Assembly (NCBI GenBank): GCA_002189035.1
Contig: CM007992.1
Span: 3,596,001 to 3,660,000 of the forward strand
Reading direction: 5' to 3'
DNA length: 64,000 bases
From: Utricularia gibba
Lineage: Eukaryota; Streptophyta; Magnoliopsida; Lamiales; Lentibulariaceae
The notes below the pieces were generated by a model. It did not search any database, had not been told where the DNA came from, and saw nothing but the letters and a program-made list of their open reading frames with translations. The translations under genes were made by a program, and so were the position numbers. This document shows, one piece after another, positions 20,298 through 32,257 of the stretch (positions within the stretch are counted from its first letter, which is position 1; every line of letters starts with the position of its first letter).

Positions 20298-20690
20298 ATG
20301 GCTCTGGAATGGGTTGTTGTTGGCTACGCCGCCGCGGCAGAAGCGATTGTGCTGCTCCTGCTGACGCTCCCGGGGCTGGACCCGATCCGTAAGGGGCTCA
20401 TCAGCGTGACGCGGAGCCTTCTGAAGCCGTTCCTGTCCGTGGTGCCCTTTTGCCTCTTCCTGTTGATGGATATCTACTGGAAATACGAGAACCGGCCTAC
20501 CTGTGAGTCCGATTCCTGTTCTCCGTCCGAGTACCTCCGCCACCAGAAATCGGTGATGAAATCGCAGCGAAACGCGCTTCTCATCGCGTCGGCGCTTTTG
20601 TTCTACTGGCTTCTGTACTCGGTTACGGCGCTTGTCGTCAAGGTCGATGTTCTGAATAAGCGGATCGAGAAGCTCAAGTCCCAGGAATGA
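20298..20690 (+). CDS. BAP31-like ER membrane protein
   Basis: Intronless, 130 residues. Three hydrophobic segments lie at about residues 5-25, 43-58 and 92-112, followed by a short charged C-terminal helix (VDVLNKRIEKLKSQE). This is the short plant form of the B-cell receptor-associated protein 31 family, which lacks most of the cytosolic coiled coil of the animal protein. The family sits in the ER membrane and is linked to export and quality control of membrane proteins. The motif ENRPTCESDSCSPSEYLRHQKSVMKSQRN between the second and third segments is typical. It begins only 260 bp after the Nudix stop codon, so its promoter must be compact. Confidence 0.88.
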   Translation: MALEWVVVGYAAAAEAIVLLLLTLPGLDPIRKGLISVTRSLLKPFLSVVPFCLFLLMDIYWKYENRPTCESDSCSPSEYLRHQKSVMKSQRNALLIASALLFYWLLYSVTALVVKVDVLNKRIEKLKSQE

Positions 20691-20699
20691 ATCCAGGGA

Positions 20700-22540
20700 A
20701 TTAGGGATTTAGGTAACGGATTTGGCTTTCCCAGCGTTTGTCCCGAGTAGATGAACAGGAAAAATCGGTGTGTCGTTGCTGCAATAAACGTTGATGTGCA
20801 TTTCTGTGTTTTCCTCTGGGCTCGAGATCCCCAATCCTAATCCGATTTAGGGCTTTTCCAAACAATAAAATCCCCAAATCAATTGTTTCGAATAAAAAAA
20901 TTGAATCTATAATTACTATTTTCATTTTAAAAATCTATAAATTTAAAATTTTAAAAAATTATAGAATCTACTTAAATTTGTTATCGAATAAAAAAAATGA
21001 ATTTAATTCGTTTTTAAAACAACCACCAGCATTAATGGCAAGTGCTCTATAATAACCTTTGAAATGGACTGGTACCCTCCTTGGATTAGGGGAATAGCCA
21101 TTTGATCAAGAGACCATATTTTATATTGATACTAATATGTCGAATTTGATCAGAAATCCGAAATTAAACGTAATTACGTGGTACAATCTTATAGATAAAA
21201 AGAAGTTAAAATGGTGTGGATTGGATTAGATGGGTGCGTTTTTCCTCTTCTGTTGATCTAATTTGTGCAATTCTAAAGTTTCGGGTACGATTTAGACGAA
21301 GATGAATGCACGGGATCTCATCAAAACTCGAAGTTCATTATGTTTGAATCAGAGTATTTTGATGATAAAAAAATATTAAGGTGGGGTGCGATTGGATTAG
21401 AAGGAAGGTGAAGGGGAGACAGCAGCAGCATTATGCGGAGTGTATAAGTTTGTGGTAAAATAATTGGCAGCAAAATGTTTAATAACCGACAAAAAGCATG
21501 GTGATGGATGCAATTGGGCGGGAGGATACATAAATAGCACGTGACGGACAACTAATGGTGTGAGCCCCACCTCTGTCCACGTCAATAAATGTTTTTCTTA
21601 ATTACATAATTATACCATGCTTTATCATTAATTCGGGGGATGTGGAGGGTCGAGAAGTTGGATCGAAATGGTATTTTTGAGTAATTTTTGGCATATTAAA
21701 TTGTTATGTTCGAAACAATTTCTATTTATGGATAATTATTTCAAAATTAATTTTGTTATAAAAAAAGAGTTTCAAAACAGGAAAACCACATGAATAGCAA
21801 TTAATGTTTGTCTAAATATCATAATTGATCCCAATAAATAGTGTTTTAATCTCTATAATTTCAAAATACATTATTCGAAAATCGAGCAAAAACAATCCCC
21901 ATTCAATTTTGTTATTACCGAATTGCCCATCACCTCGTGACACATGTAATTTTATCAAATTATAAAATAATATGAATTAAGTATATCTTATTTTTAAATA
22001 TTGAAAATCAGTTATAACTATTATTTAAAACATACAAACTAAAATATGTTATAAAATAATTGAAGTAAATATGTTAATGAGGATTAATTATATCATTTTA
22101 TTAAAAACAGTGAATTTATCAAAACATAAGATTCTAATTTATTTTTTTGAGAAGTTATATTAAGTAAAATCCTAAAAATTTATATGATTATGATTCTTGG
22201 AAATCATTCTTTGATAATTACTTGTAATAAAAGTCTCTATGGCTTCTTATTTTAAATGTATACTTTTTGTTGGATAAAAAGTGGTAATAAGATTAATTTT
22301 GGAACGTTCTATAAAAATAGAAACGGTTTGAATAAGAAAAGGAACAGAAAATTGGAATTAAATGGAGGGTGTCATTTGGTTTACATTTGAGTTTTGAGTA
22401 TTAAATGTAATTACAAGGAATCCGGTCCCAAGATAAATACGCTTTTCATCGGATTTTGTTCGGGATGTTACTGCAGAGATTGCCGCAACGGCGCCACTGT
22501 TGAAGCGCAAGATCTGCGCCGGGGATCTCCGGTGAATCGT
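20700..22540. other. intergenic DNA
   Basis: 3' flank of the BAP31-like gene, then AT-rich sequence up to the receptor kinase. Short open frames at 21321-21585 (minus) show no family features. No repeat ends were matched. Confidence 0.6.
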
Positions 22541-22548
22541 TCTTGGGA

Positions 22549-24474
22549 ATGGGTGTTTCCGGTTTGTGGATACTCCTGTTGGTGGCTCTGGTTCTGCCTG
22601 TTCCGGCGCCGGCCGACATAGTGTCGGAAACGGCGGCGTTGCTGGCTCTCCGATCTGCTCTGGGCGGCCGGCTCCTTTTGTGGAATGTTTCGAGTTCTGC
22701 GTGTGGATGGGCAGGAGTGAGGTGTACGCCGGAAGGGGATGCGGTAGTTGGGCTTCGGCTTCCGGGAATGGGGCTTGTTGGGGTTGTGCCGCCTGGTACA
22801 ATATCGAATCTTACGAATCTGCGTACTCTGAGCCTGCGTTTCAATTCGCTGGCGGGTTCGCTTCCAGAGGATACGTTCTCGTCGCTTACTCTTCTGCGGA
22901 ACCTGTATTTGCAGAATAACTTTTTCAGCGGCGAGATCCCGGGGTCGCTGTTTGGTTTGACGTCGCTTGTTCGTCTGAATTTGGCGAACAACAACTTCTC
23001 AGGCGCGGTTTCTTCTTCTTTCAACAACTTGACTCGACTTGGGACGCTTTACTTGCAGAACAATCATTTTTCTGGGCCGTTTCCTGATCTGAGATTCCCG
23101 GCTTTGGCTCAATTCGACGTTTCCAACAACCAGCTTACTGGACAGATCCCAGCAGGTTTATCTGGTCATTCCAGTAGTTCTTTTGCGGGAAACTCCCTCT
23201 GCGGCGCCCCTCTTGATTCTTGCGGCGTTGGGACTCGCAGGAAAAGGTTGTCTGGCGGCGCCATTGCCGGAATCGTGATTGGTTCCCTGCTTGGCTTTCT
23301 TCTTATCCTACTTCTCTTGTTCTGTTTGTTAAAATTCCTGGCCGGAAAAGGTGAGAAATCGAAGGATAAGAAGAAAGATGGGAACACAGTAGAGAGATCG
23401 GTGGAGACCACAGGTGTGGCTACTAGTTCCTTAGCAACTGCCGCCGCTACAGAGAAAACGGTTGTCGCAGGCGGTGGCAACAAAGCTTTGATTTTCTTCG
23501 GATCCACCAGTTGGAGTTTCAACTTAGAAGAACTCCTAAAGGCTTCTGCAGAAGTTCTTGGGAAAGGAACCTTTGGAACCACTTACAAGGCGGTGCTTGA
23601 AAAAGGCGCGGCGGTTGCAGTGAAACGGCTGAGAGAAGTGAAACTTGGGGAGAAGGAGTTCAAGGAAAAGATTGAAGAAGTTGGAGCTGTAAACCATGAG
23701 AATTTGGTTGCTCTGAGAGCTTATTATTTCAGCAATGACGAAAAGCTTCTGGTCTTTGATTATCTCCCTCTGGGAAGCTTATCTGCATTGTTACATGGTA
23801 AGAGTTTCAGATTCATCTCTTTTTCGTTTCTCTTATGAAACCCATTTGCAGGAAACAAAGGTTCCGGCCGCACGCCATTGAATTGGGAAACAAGAGCCTC
23901 GATTGCGCTCGGTGCCGCCAGAGGAATCACTCATCTCCATTCACAGGGCCCTTCAGCTTCTCACGGTAACATCAAGTCTTCCAACATTCTCTTGACCGAG
24001 TCATACGAAGCGCAGGTCTCCGATTTCGGCCTTTCACATATCGCTTCTCCGACACCTACTCCGTCGCGCGTCGCCGGTTACCGCGCGCCGGAGGTAACCG
24101 ATCCCCAGAAGGTTTCGCAGAAAGCCGATGTCTACAGCTTCGGAATTTTGCTTTTGGAGTTGCTGACGGCGAAGGCGCCGGCGAATTCGTTGACAAACGA
24201 AGAAGGGGTGGATCTTCCGAGATGGGTTCAATCAGTGGTGCGTGAAGAGTGGGCCAACGAAGTTTTCGATCTCGAGCTCCTCCGCTACCAGAATGTGGAG
24301 GAGGAGATGGTTCAGCTGTTACAGCTTGCAGTCGATTGCACTTCTCTGATACCCGACAACCGGCCGGCTATGACCGAGGTGACCGCCAAAATCGAGGACA
24401 TTTGTCGCCGTAGTTTGGAGACCGGCGGCGTTGACATAGAAGAAGATGTCAGGGGTGCGTCGGCAACAAGTTAG
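22549..24474 (+). CDS. LRR-III receptor-like kinase, RLK902/RLK1-like
   Basis: Two exons, 22549-23797 and 23852-24474, give 623 residues. Order: signal peptide (about 1-22), LRR N-terminal cap with CGWAGVRC, about five leucine-rich repeats (about 75-205), a basic juxtamembrane start, one membrane helix (about 240-265, [20 protein letters not shown]) and a cytosolic kinase domain (about 330-600). The glycine loop [10 protein letters not shown] and the ATP lysine in VAVKRL are present. The catalytic loop reads HGNIKSSN instead of HRDxKxxN, while DFG is kept; this is the rule in LRR-III kinases such as RLK902, which are treated as probably inactive. Related proteins act in immune and developmental signalling. 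The intron splits the kinase domain after SALLHG and is only 54 bp, very short for a plant. The ATG at 22549 is the first in frame and precedes the signal peptide. Confidence 0.93.
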
Positions 24475-24479
24475 TCACC

Positions 24480-26580
24480 AAAGATTGGACTTTTTATCAT
24501 CTATTGATTGCTCCATTTGATTCCCTGCCATTGTCAGTCGGTGATTGGTTCTTTTTTCTTCATCATTTCAAGTGATTTGTTGTATATCTTCAGTTTCATG
24601 CTGTTCTATTACTACACTATCAGTCATCGAGCTCCCAAATCTCATCCATGGCGGCTTCCGCCTGTGTGTTGTATCCCACAGAAGGCAATGGATTCCATGC
24701 TAAACAGTTTCCATTACCCACAAAAACCTTGCGGTTCGATTATCTCTCTGTAGAGTGAAAGCATCTCGGTGATTTCACCTTGGTCAGTACAGACACCCAC
24801 ACACACACATGATGTGTCTCTGCTGTCTCTGTTCTTCCTCTTCTTCAAGGCCGTTGCACCTGCAACGAAAGGGTCAGATCATGATCCCATTTAATGTAAG
24901 ATGTGATAGTCTGTCTGAGCATACACAGTGCCTTTGTCCCAACAGCTCGCCATACGCAACATACACATGAGTTGTAAAGGGATGCAAATCACATCTGTTA
25001 AATGGCAACGCACAGCACAACTTTCGGGTTAACCAACTTCAACTTCAACCACAATAGCAAATTACTCGTGTTGACACGAAAGTGAAGATGTAAGGCCCGG
25101 GGCTTGTCATGGTCTAACACATAGGTTACAGACGTGGAATAATATGAGATTGCATAGAATGATCACGTAAATATTTTACGAAACTTTTTTTTCAGTATGA
25201 TGAAAAATTATTGATAATAACTTCAAAGTTTAGCATGTTTTATCCGAATTAATTTCAAGATGCATGACCATCTTGGAAGTTTCTAATCAAAGATAGAAAA
25301 AAAAACGTAAAAACATGAAGATTAGGTATTCGAAGCAAATAATATTATTCAAAATGACGTGAATCATGATATTCATTATCACATTCAAATTTGGGTTCAT
25401 ACCAATGGTATTCCATATTGAAATTAAATAGAGGTATCAACCTAATAAAACTATATCGTATAAAACGAGAATGATTTATGATATAAGACCAGTGTTTTGG
25501 AGACATCATCAATACATCTGCAACCTATAAAACACATACGCTCCCGGTTTTTGTGTGATGCCGGTTTGGTTGTAGTTGAATGGGAGAAGTATACAGCGGC
25601 TGCGAGCGCAAGAGCGTGTGGGGTGGAGACTTTTGTTGGTTTCAGCGTAAGGACATGGGGATGAGTAGGATATCAAGTGTTGGGTCGTCATGTCTGTGCA
25701 TGTACGGGGCGTGGGGACATTCTTGTCTGTTTCAGAAAAACGCTTGTAAGAGAATGGTTTCTATGGAGTACCTAAGGCATAGAGACCGAGCCCAGCCGAG
25801 GTGGCCCTTATTTCTAGGCCATGCCTAGTCTAGGACTCTGGGTCTTCTTAGTGGGCCAATTCCTAGGGCCTGTGTCTTTCCTTTGTGTTTGTCTTGGAAG
25901 TTATTTATGAAATATGAAATATGAAATTAATTATTTTAATATATATATATATATATATTATAATTTTTATATTAATATAAAATTTCTCATTCTTTACAAA
26001 TCACATTTTTTTTCTTCTTTTATTTATTTTTTAAATCACAGAATTTTAATTCGTGCCTAAGTTATTAGGTGGTATTTGGTAGATAATTTAACATGCTAAT
26101 TACTTGGTTTTAAATAAAATATAATTTATGAATTAAAATTTAAATGCATTGGAAACCTTTCTCGATAGAAATAAAGAGAATAAAAACCATTCTAGACGAT
26201 TTGAAATATAAGAAATGAAAAATGTTTCATATAAACTGAATGTTTTTCAATATAATTATTCGAAAAAGTATAATTTATGAACTATCAATGGATACGAGTA
26301 AAAGGAATTAATGTTTTTGGTGAAGTAAGTTGATATGAATGGATAACTAATTCATTACATGCTTTAGAAAATTGTATAGGCTAAGTTTTTTTTTTATCAA
26401 ATTTTGTAAGTATTCAACTTGCGGGATTCGATTTACACGTAGAGTAAGCAACTTTTGGGTTGTCTGAACGTCGAGTCTTGAAACTTGGTTCAAGTTTACA
26501 TAGAACACACCTCTGTTAACGAATTTACCTGCCATGACCTAAACGAAGGAAAAGATCTTAGGAATTTCCATGGTTTTTCT
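24480..26580. other. intergenic DNA
   Basis: 24480-24900 is probably the 3' UTR and flank of the receptor kinase. The rest is AT-rich, with a moderately GC-rich patch at 25550-25880 that gives no recognisable protein. Confidence 0.6.
25939..25959. repeat. (AT)n microsatellite
   Basis: About ten consecutive AT units. Confidence 0.85.
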
Positions 26581-26584
26581 GCCT

Positions 26585-27485
26585 TCATTGCCATGGAGCA
26601 ACGTAGGATTCTGTACAAATTTCATTCAGCTCACTCTGCTTGTTGATCAGGTAGAGATCGTCGAACCAGGCGTCGTCCATCGTCATCTCCCGGATAATAT
26701 CCACCGGGAATTGGAGTTCCGAACTGTGGGTTGATGAAGAGGGAGTGGTAGAAGTTGATGTATTTTCCTCCCATGGAAGAAGCAGAATGTCTTCTGGATC
26801 CATCACCGGGATCTCTTCGACGCTGAAATCGGTATCGAGGAATGACTCCGTTACTTCTTCAGCGAGGTTGCTTTCACGAGTCTCCTTGCCGGATTCTTCC
26901 ACCGGAGAAGAGCTGAGTATGTCACCGCTATCTCCGGCGGCCTCCTCCGGCGAAGCTACCTCCTGGGATCGGAGTGGCTGGTGCGTTGAAGGATCTAGTC
27001 CCATTTTCCTTAGCTTCTTCTTAATGTGAGTGTTCCAATGGTTTTTTATCTCGTTATCAGTTCTCCCAGGCAGCTGCGACGCTATCTTGGACCATCTGTT
27101 TATGGAGTATTTTTTATGAAAAATAAAAAAGAAATGAGAACCATATGAAACTGCACCTGTTTCCGAGCTTCGCGTGAAGATCGATCACGACCTTCTCTTC
27201 GTACTCCGACAGAAGCCCTCTCTTCACACCAGGTCTCAAGTAATTCGTCCACCGCAGCCGGCAGCTCTTCCCACATCTCAACAACCCTAAAAGAATCGAT
27301 ATTGTCAAGAAGAATCATATATTGTTAGAGCAATCGGTGTGGGATTCCAGACCTGCGAGCTTAGGGAGGGCGCGCCAGCAGCATTGGCCGTTGGTGAGAA
27401 TGAAGGTGATGAGCTTGCGGTCTTCGTCGGCAGTCCAGGGCCCTTTCTTCAGACCAACTTTGTCGCAGCAGGGTTGCCTCCCCAT
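26585..27485 (-). CDS. R2R3-MYB transcription factor, MYB20/43/85-like
   Basis: Three exons on the minus strand, 27485-27353, 27286-27157 and 27095-26585, give 257 residues. The N-terminus reads [18 protein letters not shown], the classic R2R3 start. R2 (about 14-61) has its three tryptophans and [10 protein letters not shown]3 (about 67-112) follows with [29 protein letters not shown]. The introns sit at the usual R2R3 positions, after PKLA-G and after [22 protein letters not shown] and the [16 protein letters not shown] extension match the MYB20/42/43/85 group, which promotes lignin and secondary-wall genes; MYB40/99 are close relatives, so the function is inferred. The acidic Ser/Glu-rich C-terminal half, ending in a Trp/Asp-rich segment ([14 protein letters not shown]), fits an activation domain. 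It diverges from the GH17 gene, with about 1 kb between starts. Confidence 0.93.
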
Positions 27486-28522
27486 CCTCTGGTTTACGAC
27501 GGCAGCCCCACGATCATATCAATGCAGCAAATAAAGTATACAGCAGGAGATCTGGTGGACAGACTCTCACCAGCTCCGGGAAGACTTTCTCCGCCTATTT
27601 ATAATACCAAAAGCATACAGAAACAACGGCGTAGCATCAACTATTCTTTGTATTCAACTCCTTGGAAGAAACATCAATTCTCTATTATTTTTCACATAAA
27701 ATTCAAACAAAACGATGGCTGGTCGCAGTACATGCGGCGCTGTCAGCAAGGAAAAGGCAAACAAGAAAACAAAGTTTTCTTCTTTGTCAACACCGACGTT
27801 CTGATCCATACTCTTCGAAGAGCGTCGTTGTACTTGCTGTTGGGGGGTGGCTTTCCGAAGCGAGAAGGGTGGGTTGGCGTTCGTACGTTCAAAGCAATCC
27901 AAATAGAAGAATGAAGTGGGGTCTGGAGCTTGTCTTCAAGTGTCAGCTACGTTACTGGTAAAACGGGGTGGCAATTCAAACACGTGTGGGTTCGACTTCT
28001 CCTTTATTTCTTCAAAAACGGCCAGCCAGAAAAGAAAGCGCGTTATCCATCTGCAAAATGCGATTATCCGTTTATGGTGCGCTTTATTGGGGCCGCCATT
28101 GTTAAACGTGATTTCCTGGATCTCGAATGGGTGGAAGTCTTTGTTGGGGCAGGCTTGTAAAAACATGGGCTACATTTCCTTGACTTTTTGGACCGTTGGA
28201 TCCAGCTCTTCTTCTCGGCAAAGGCCGGATCCTTTGTCCAATCAGAGAGTGGTGGCTCTGTGGTCGAAGGGTACAAAGTACTGGTGTTTACTGTGCTTCA
28301 AGCTGTAGGAGTAGCCGTTGGTGGTAGTAAATGATCTTCTGACAACGATTTTGTGATTGACGCTCTCAACCATTTTATTCTTTTCTGCCTTTCTGTCCTC
28401 AGGACCCCCCTCCCCATTCGAAAATATTTCTTCCCTTTTTGCTTGCTGAGTCTCTTGTATTTGTCTCTATTTTTCAAAGTTTCTACTTTTTCCTCACTTG
28501 TGTTTCTGGGGTGAAACAAGAA
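27486..28522. other. intergenic region between divergent MYB and glucanase genes
   Basis: About 1 kb separates the two start codons. Many short frames are open in both directions, but none has family features. The last ~100 bp are pyrimidine-rich, as expected of a leader for the glucanase. Confidence 0.6.
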
Positions 28523-30287
28523 ATGGCCTTGCTGCGCTTTCTTTTGCTTTTCATTGTTCCTTTTGCTTCAGCTCAAGAAGGTAGATGAAACTAGAAATGG
28601 GGTCGTAGTGTTACCCCTTAATCTGCGATTAATGACTTGTTTTTAAACCTCCTTTTTTCATGATTCTCTTGCAGAAGCTTTCATAGGAGTGAACATAGGA
28701 ACTGATCTCTCGGACATGCCTCACCCAACTCAGGCAGTCGCTTTGCTGAAAGCCCAACAAATACGCCATGTGAGGCTGTACAATGCTGACAGAGGAATGC
28801 TTCTTGCTCTTGCCAACACTGGAATCAAGGTTACTATAACCTTGCCGAATGACGAGCTCGTAGGGATTGGCCAATCTAATTCCACTGCAGCCAGTTGGGT
28901 TTCACAGAACGTGGTTGCTCATTACCCTGCTACTAATATTACAGCAATTTGTGTTGGCTCCGAGGTTCTGACATCTCTTCCCAATGTTGCGCCTGTTTTA
29001 GTTGATGCCCTGAAGTTTATACATTCTGCATTGGTTGCTTCAAATCTTGAAACCAAAATCAAAGTTTCAACTCCTCTTGCTTCTTCCATTATCCTGGACT
29101 CCTTCCCACCTTCGCAGGCCTTTTTCAATCGCTCATGGAATCCTGTTTTAGTCCCATTGCTCAAGTTTTTGCAGTCCACTGATTCCTATTTCATGCTTAA
29201 TATTTATCCATACTTTGAGTACATTCAGTCAAATGGTGTGATTCCATTGGATTATGCACTTTTTAAGCCCCTTCCCTCAAATAAAGAAGCTGTGGATGCC
29301 AACACCCTTCTCCATTACACAAACGTCTTTGATGCTATGGTTGATGCTGCTTACTCTGCAATGGCTGATCTTAACATCACGAATGTTCCTGTTATGGTTA
29401 CCGAGTCCGGATGGCCGTCCAAAGGGGATTCCAATGAACCAGATGCAAATCCCGGCAATGCTAATACTTACAACAGTAATTTGATCAGGCATGTGCTTAA
29501 CAAAACTGGAACTCCTAAGCGGCCTGGTGTGGGAATTAGTGCTTTCATCTATGAGCTCTATAATGAGGACATGAAACCAGGGCCAGTGTCTGAGAAAAAC
29601 TGGGGCTTGTTCAACTCAAATGGTGCCCCGGTTTATGTTCTCCAGCTTTCCGATTCTGGCTCTGTGTTGGCAAACGACACCATGAACCAGACTTACTGTG
29701 CTCCAAGAGAAGGGACAGATGAAAGAATGCTGCAAGCTGCCTTAGACTGGGCTTGTGGTCCTGGAAAGGTGGATTGTTCACCATTGTTGCAGGGGAAGCC
29801 TTGCTATGAACCAGATACAGTGTTTGCACATGCTGCGTACGCATTTGATGTGTATTATCATCTAATGGGGAGAGCTCCCGGGAGCTGTGATTTCAATGGA
29901 GCTGCTACAATCACCACAACCAATCCAAGTAACCATCACACAGTTGAATTCTTAAATTTTGATCATCCCACTCTTTCAGTAGTCTCACACTTGTGTATTT
30001 GATTGTTTCAGGTCATGGTTCTTGTATCTTCCTTGAAAGGTGAAGGGAATCCAAGAACTGTCTGTGATTTCTGCTGTGGAATAAGTAATTATGGTTACTA
30101 ATGTGTGTGTTTTTCTTTTATCTGATGCAGCAGTTACAGGAATGGTACACTTCTGAATACAACTATTCCAGCTTCAGATTCAGACGCCAAGTTCAAATTC
30201 TCCCCTGCATATGTTGTGATTGCTTCTGCTGTCCTGCATATAGCTTTTGCTGATGTTTATGAGATGAGACTGATGAGACTCTCCTGA
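28523..30287 (+). CDS. glucan endo-1,3-beta-glucosidase (GH17 with X8 domain)
   Basis: Four exons, 28523-28580, 28675-29928, 30012-30039 and 30131/30134-30287, give about 497 residues. Exon 1 encodes a signal peptide cut near FASAQ. The GH17 domain (about 22-345) has the proposed acid Glu in CVGSEVL and the nucleophile Glu in MVTESGWPSKG. An X8/CBM43 callose-binding module (about 365-450: YCAPREG, ALDWACGPGKVDCSPL, CYEPDTVFAHAAYAFD, CDFNGAATI) follows. A hydrophobic C-terminal tail (AYVVIASAVLHIAFADV) suggests a GPI anchor, so the enzyme should sit at the outer plasma membrane or plasmodesmata and cut callose. The tiny 28 bp third exon completes the last X8 segment (HGSCIFLE). The final intron ends in CAGCAG, allowing two acceptors three bases apart. 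It converges with the carrier gene, 175 bp away. Confidence 0.92.
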
Positions 30288-30461
30288 ATATATTTGTTTA
30301 AATTCTAGCAGTTCTTATTGAAATCAGGAGGAACAAAAGCTCAAAACTACATTCTTTACACAAGGAACAAGCAATGCCAATTGTCAAACATTGAGAAAAT
30401 GAGGATATAGAGTGGCCATGCATTGAAAATACATTCAGCAAGATAAGGTAAAGAAATGGGG

Positions 30462-31431
30462 TTACTTGTGATCACCCCAAGCTCGATCGAGTAACTTCAT
30501 ACGCGAGGAAGCAGGCGGCGTTAGCCGGAACACTGCGAGCCATCGCAGGACCGAACCCTTGTACAGTCCTTTGATCCCTTCTGCTTTCAAGGTCTTGCGG
30601 AAAGCATCGATGGATCCTGAGAACTTGGGGTTCTTGTAGTCATCCACTTGCACGACGCTCTTGACTACATCAGTAGGATAAACAGCAAGCCAGAAGGCAG
30701 CTCCGGCCAAGCCTCCAGCCAACATCAATGATCCTCTTCCTAATTTAGATGTGTCTTCGCCACCGGCGAGATACTGTTTCAAGGCTTCATAGACACCAAA
30801 CATGGCAGCATTTCCGGGTACTTCACGAGCCAAGGTTGGGGCCAGTCCCTTGAAAAGTCCCCTCGCTCCACCTTCTGAATGAAGCACATGCCTTGCCACG
30901 TCAACTGGTCCAGCATACCTCAGTGCAACGCTGCCCTCTCCGGCCACCGTCGCTAGCACACTTTGTGCCTGCAGCCTGCATGATATGGATTATACAATAA
31001 GCTTTGCATCTTTATGGTCGAGTTGTTTAATTTACACACCTGCATTTGATGAGCTCAGTGGGGCAAGCCAAAAAAGAAACAGCAACACCGGCACCGGCGC
31101 CACAAATGACCTGCTGTTGAACAGAGAGGGGTGCACCAGGTTCAGTTCTCAACAGTGCTTCCATTTGGCCACGGACAGTGAACAAAACGGCATTGAAGGC
31201 TGCCACGGTAGCAAGAGGCGCGCCCATACCCTTGAACAAGCCCCTTGGACCTTCTGCAGCGATTGTTTGCTTTAAAGCATCAACGGCACCAGCATATTTT
31301 GGGGCCTGTCCAGGAGGAGGAATCGGCTGGCTTTGGAGCTTGACCTTGATGGTATCGAAGGGGTGACCGCATATCAGCTGCGCTGAACCTCCAACAGTCC
31401 CAGCAACAAGATCTTTGGCTACGTCACCCAT
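30462..31431 (-). CDS. BOU: mitochondrial carrier, BOU (A BOUT DE SOUFFLE)-like, with a C-terminal frameshift
   Basis: Two exons, 31431-31040 and 30975-30462. Carrier signatures are PFDTIKVKLQ, CPTELIKCRLQAQ and PTDVVKSVVQVDD, the PX[DE]XX[KR] motifs of the three repeats, with LFKGMGAPLA and LFKGLAPTLAREVPG between them. The sequence follows Arabidopsis BOU, a carnitine/acylcarnitine-type inner-membrane carrier linked to photorespiration and seedling growth, almost throughout. After GLYKG the frame reads SVLRWLAVFRLTPP, unlike the family. Adding one base in the short A run at 30554-30555 (T run on the coding strand) restores a normal last helix (FGPAMARSVPANAAC..., ending RSSLG) and a stop at 30472-30474. 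The open frame as given instead ends at 30462. Sequencing error or a recent mutation are both possible. TTCTGTCTACAG just upstream of the ATG suggests a 5' UTR intron. Confidence 0.9.
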
Positions 31432-32257
31432 CTGGAGAAATTCCCTGTAGACAGAAGAAATCAGAAAGAATCACTAAAGTTCACAACTTGGCAAGTTTCA
31501 GAGCAATAATACAGTGATCCCGGCACATAAACGTAATGTTTCACTTGAGACATTCACAGGGACGAACATATGCCGGCAAAGGCACATTATTTTAAGAAGA
31601 AATGTTAGGTATGAACTATAGAAATACCCAGCAGCCTACGTAGAAATACTTGATCCGAGTAAAACTTCCTTGACTACAAGAAACTTGAAATCCAATGTTC
31701 CATTTTCCTTTTGGGAAATACCAAAACCATTACTTGCAGGATTCAAAGGAAGACAAAAACATTATAGTGAAGAAGCTATTTCGACCGTCTCACGAAAATA
31801 TCGAGACCTCGGAGAAATTCGTCTCAAGCAAGATGGCAAACCTCAGATGGCTTCCTGTCAACCGTCAAGAAAATGAATCAAATGGGACTCAAGAGAGATC
31901 CCCAGATGTATAAAAGATGAGATTCAGAGAAATCGCAGCTACTCAGTACAGCAGAACATGAACAGTGTGTATAGGCATGGAGAGAGAATTATTGAATTTA
32001 GAGTTTCGTTGAGAGAAAATGCAGACCAGAAGAAGGGGGCGAGGGAAATGCGGCTGGCGTTCTTGCGTCAACCTCAGCCTCTCGCCTCGCTTGGAGTGAG
32101 TAGTATTAATGCCCCCGAACTCCAAGAAATCCGCAGATTCCTTATTCCATAAAGGCTCGAAAAATGTATGGATGTCCTCAAAGAAAAAGAATAAAAATAG
32201 ATTTTCCACAAGAGAATAAATCTGGCCCCGTGCATGATTGTAGGTAGCTCGCATGTC
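31432..32257. other. upstream/leader region of the carrier gene
   Basis: No protein gene is recognised. Reading the minus strand, a pyrimidine-rich stretch at about 32100-31960 followed by AT-richer sequence and an acceptor-like CTACAG just before the carrier ATG is compatible with a 5' UTR exon and intron. This is an inference only. Confidence 0.35.

Noticed and set aside
22446-23027. 193-codon minus-strand frame
   Set aside because: It is antisense to the leucine-rich repeats of the receptor kinase.
23878-24474. Receptor-kinase second half as a separate gene
   Set aside because: It is in phase with the upstream exon through a GT-AG intron and completes the kinase domain.
27339-27914. 191-codon plus-strand frame beside the MYB gene
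   Set aside because: The first part is antisense to MYB exon 1 and the rest has no protein character.
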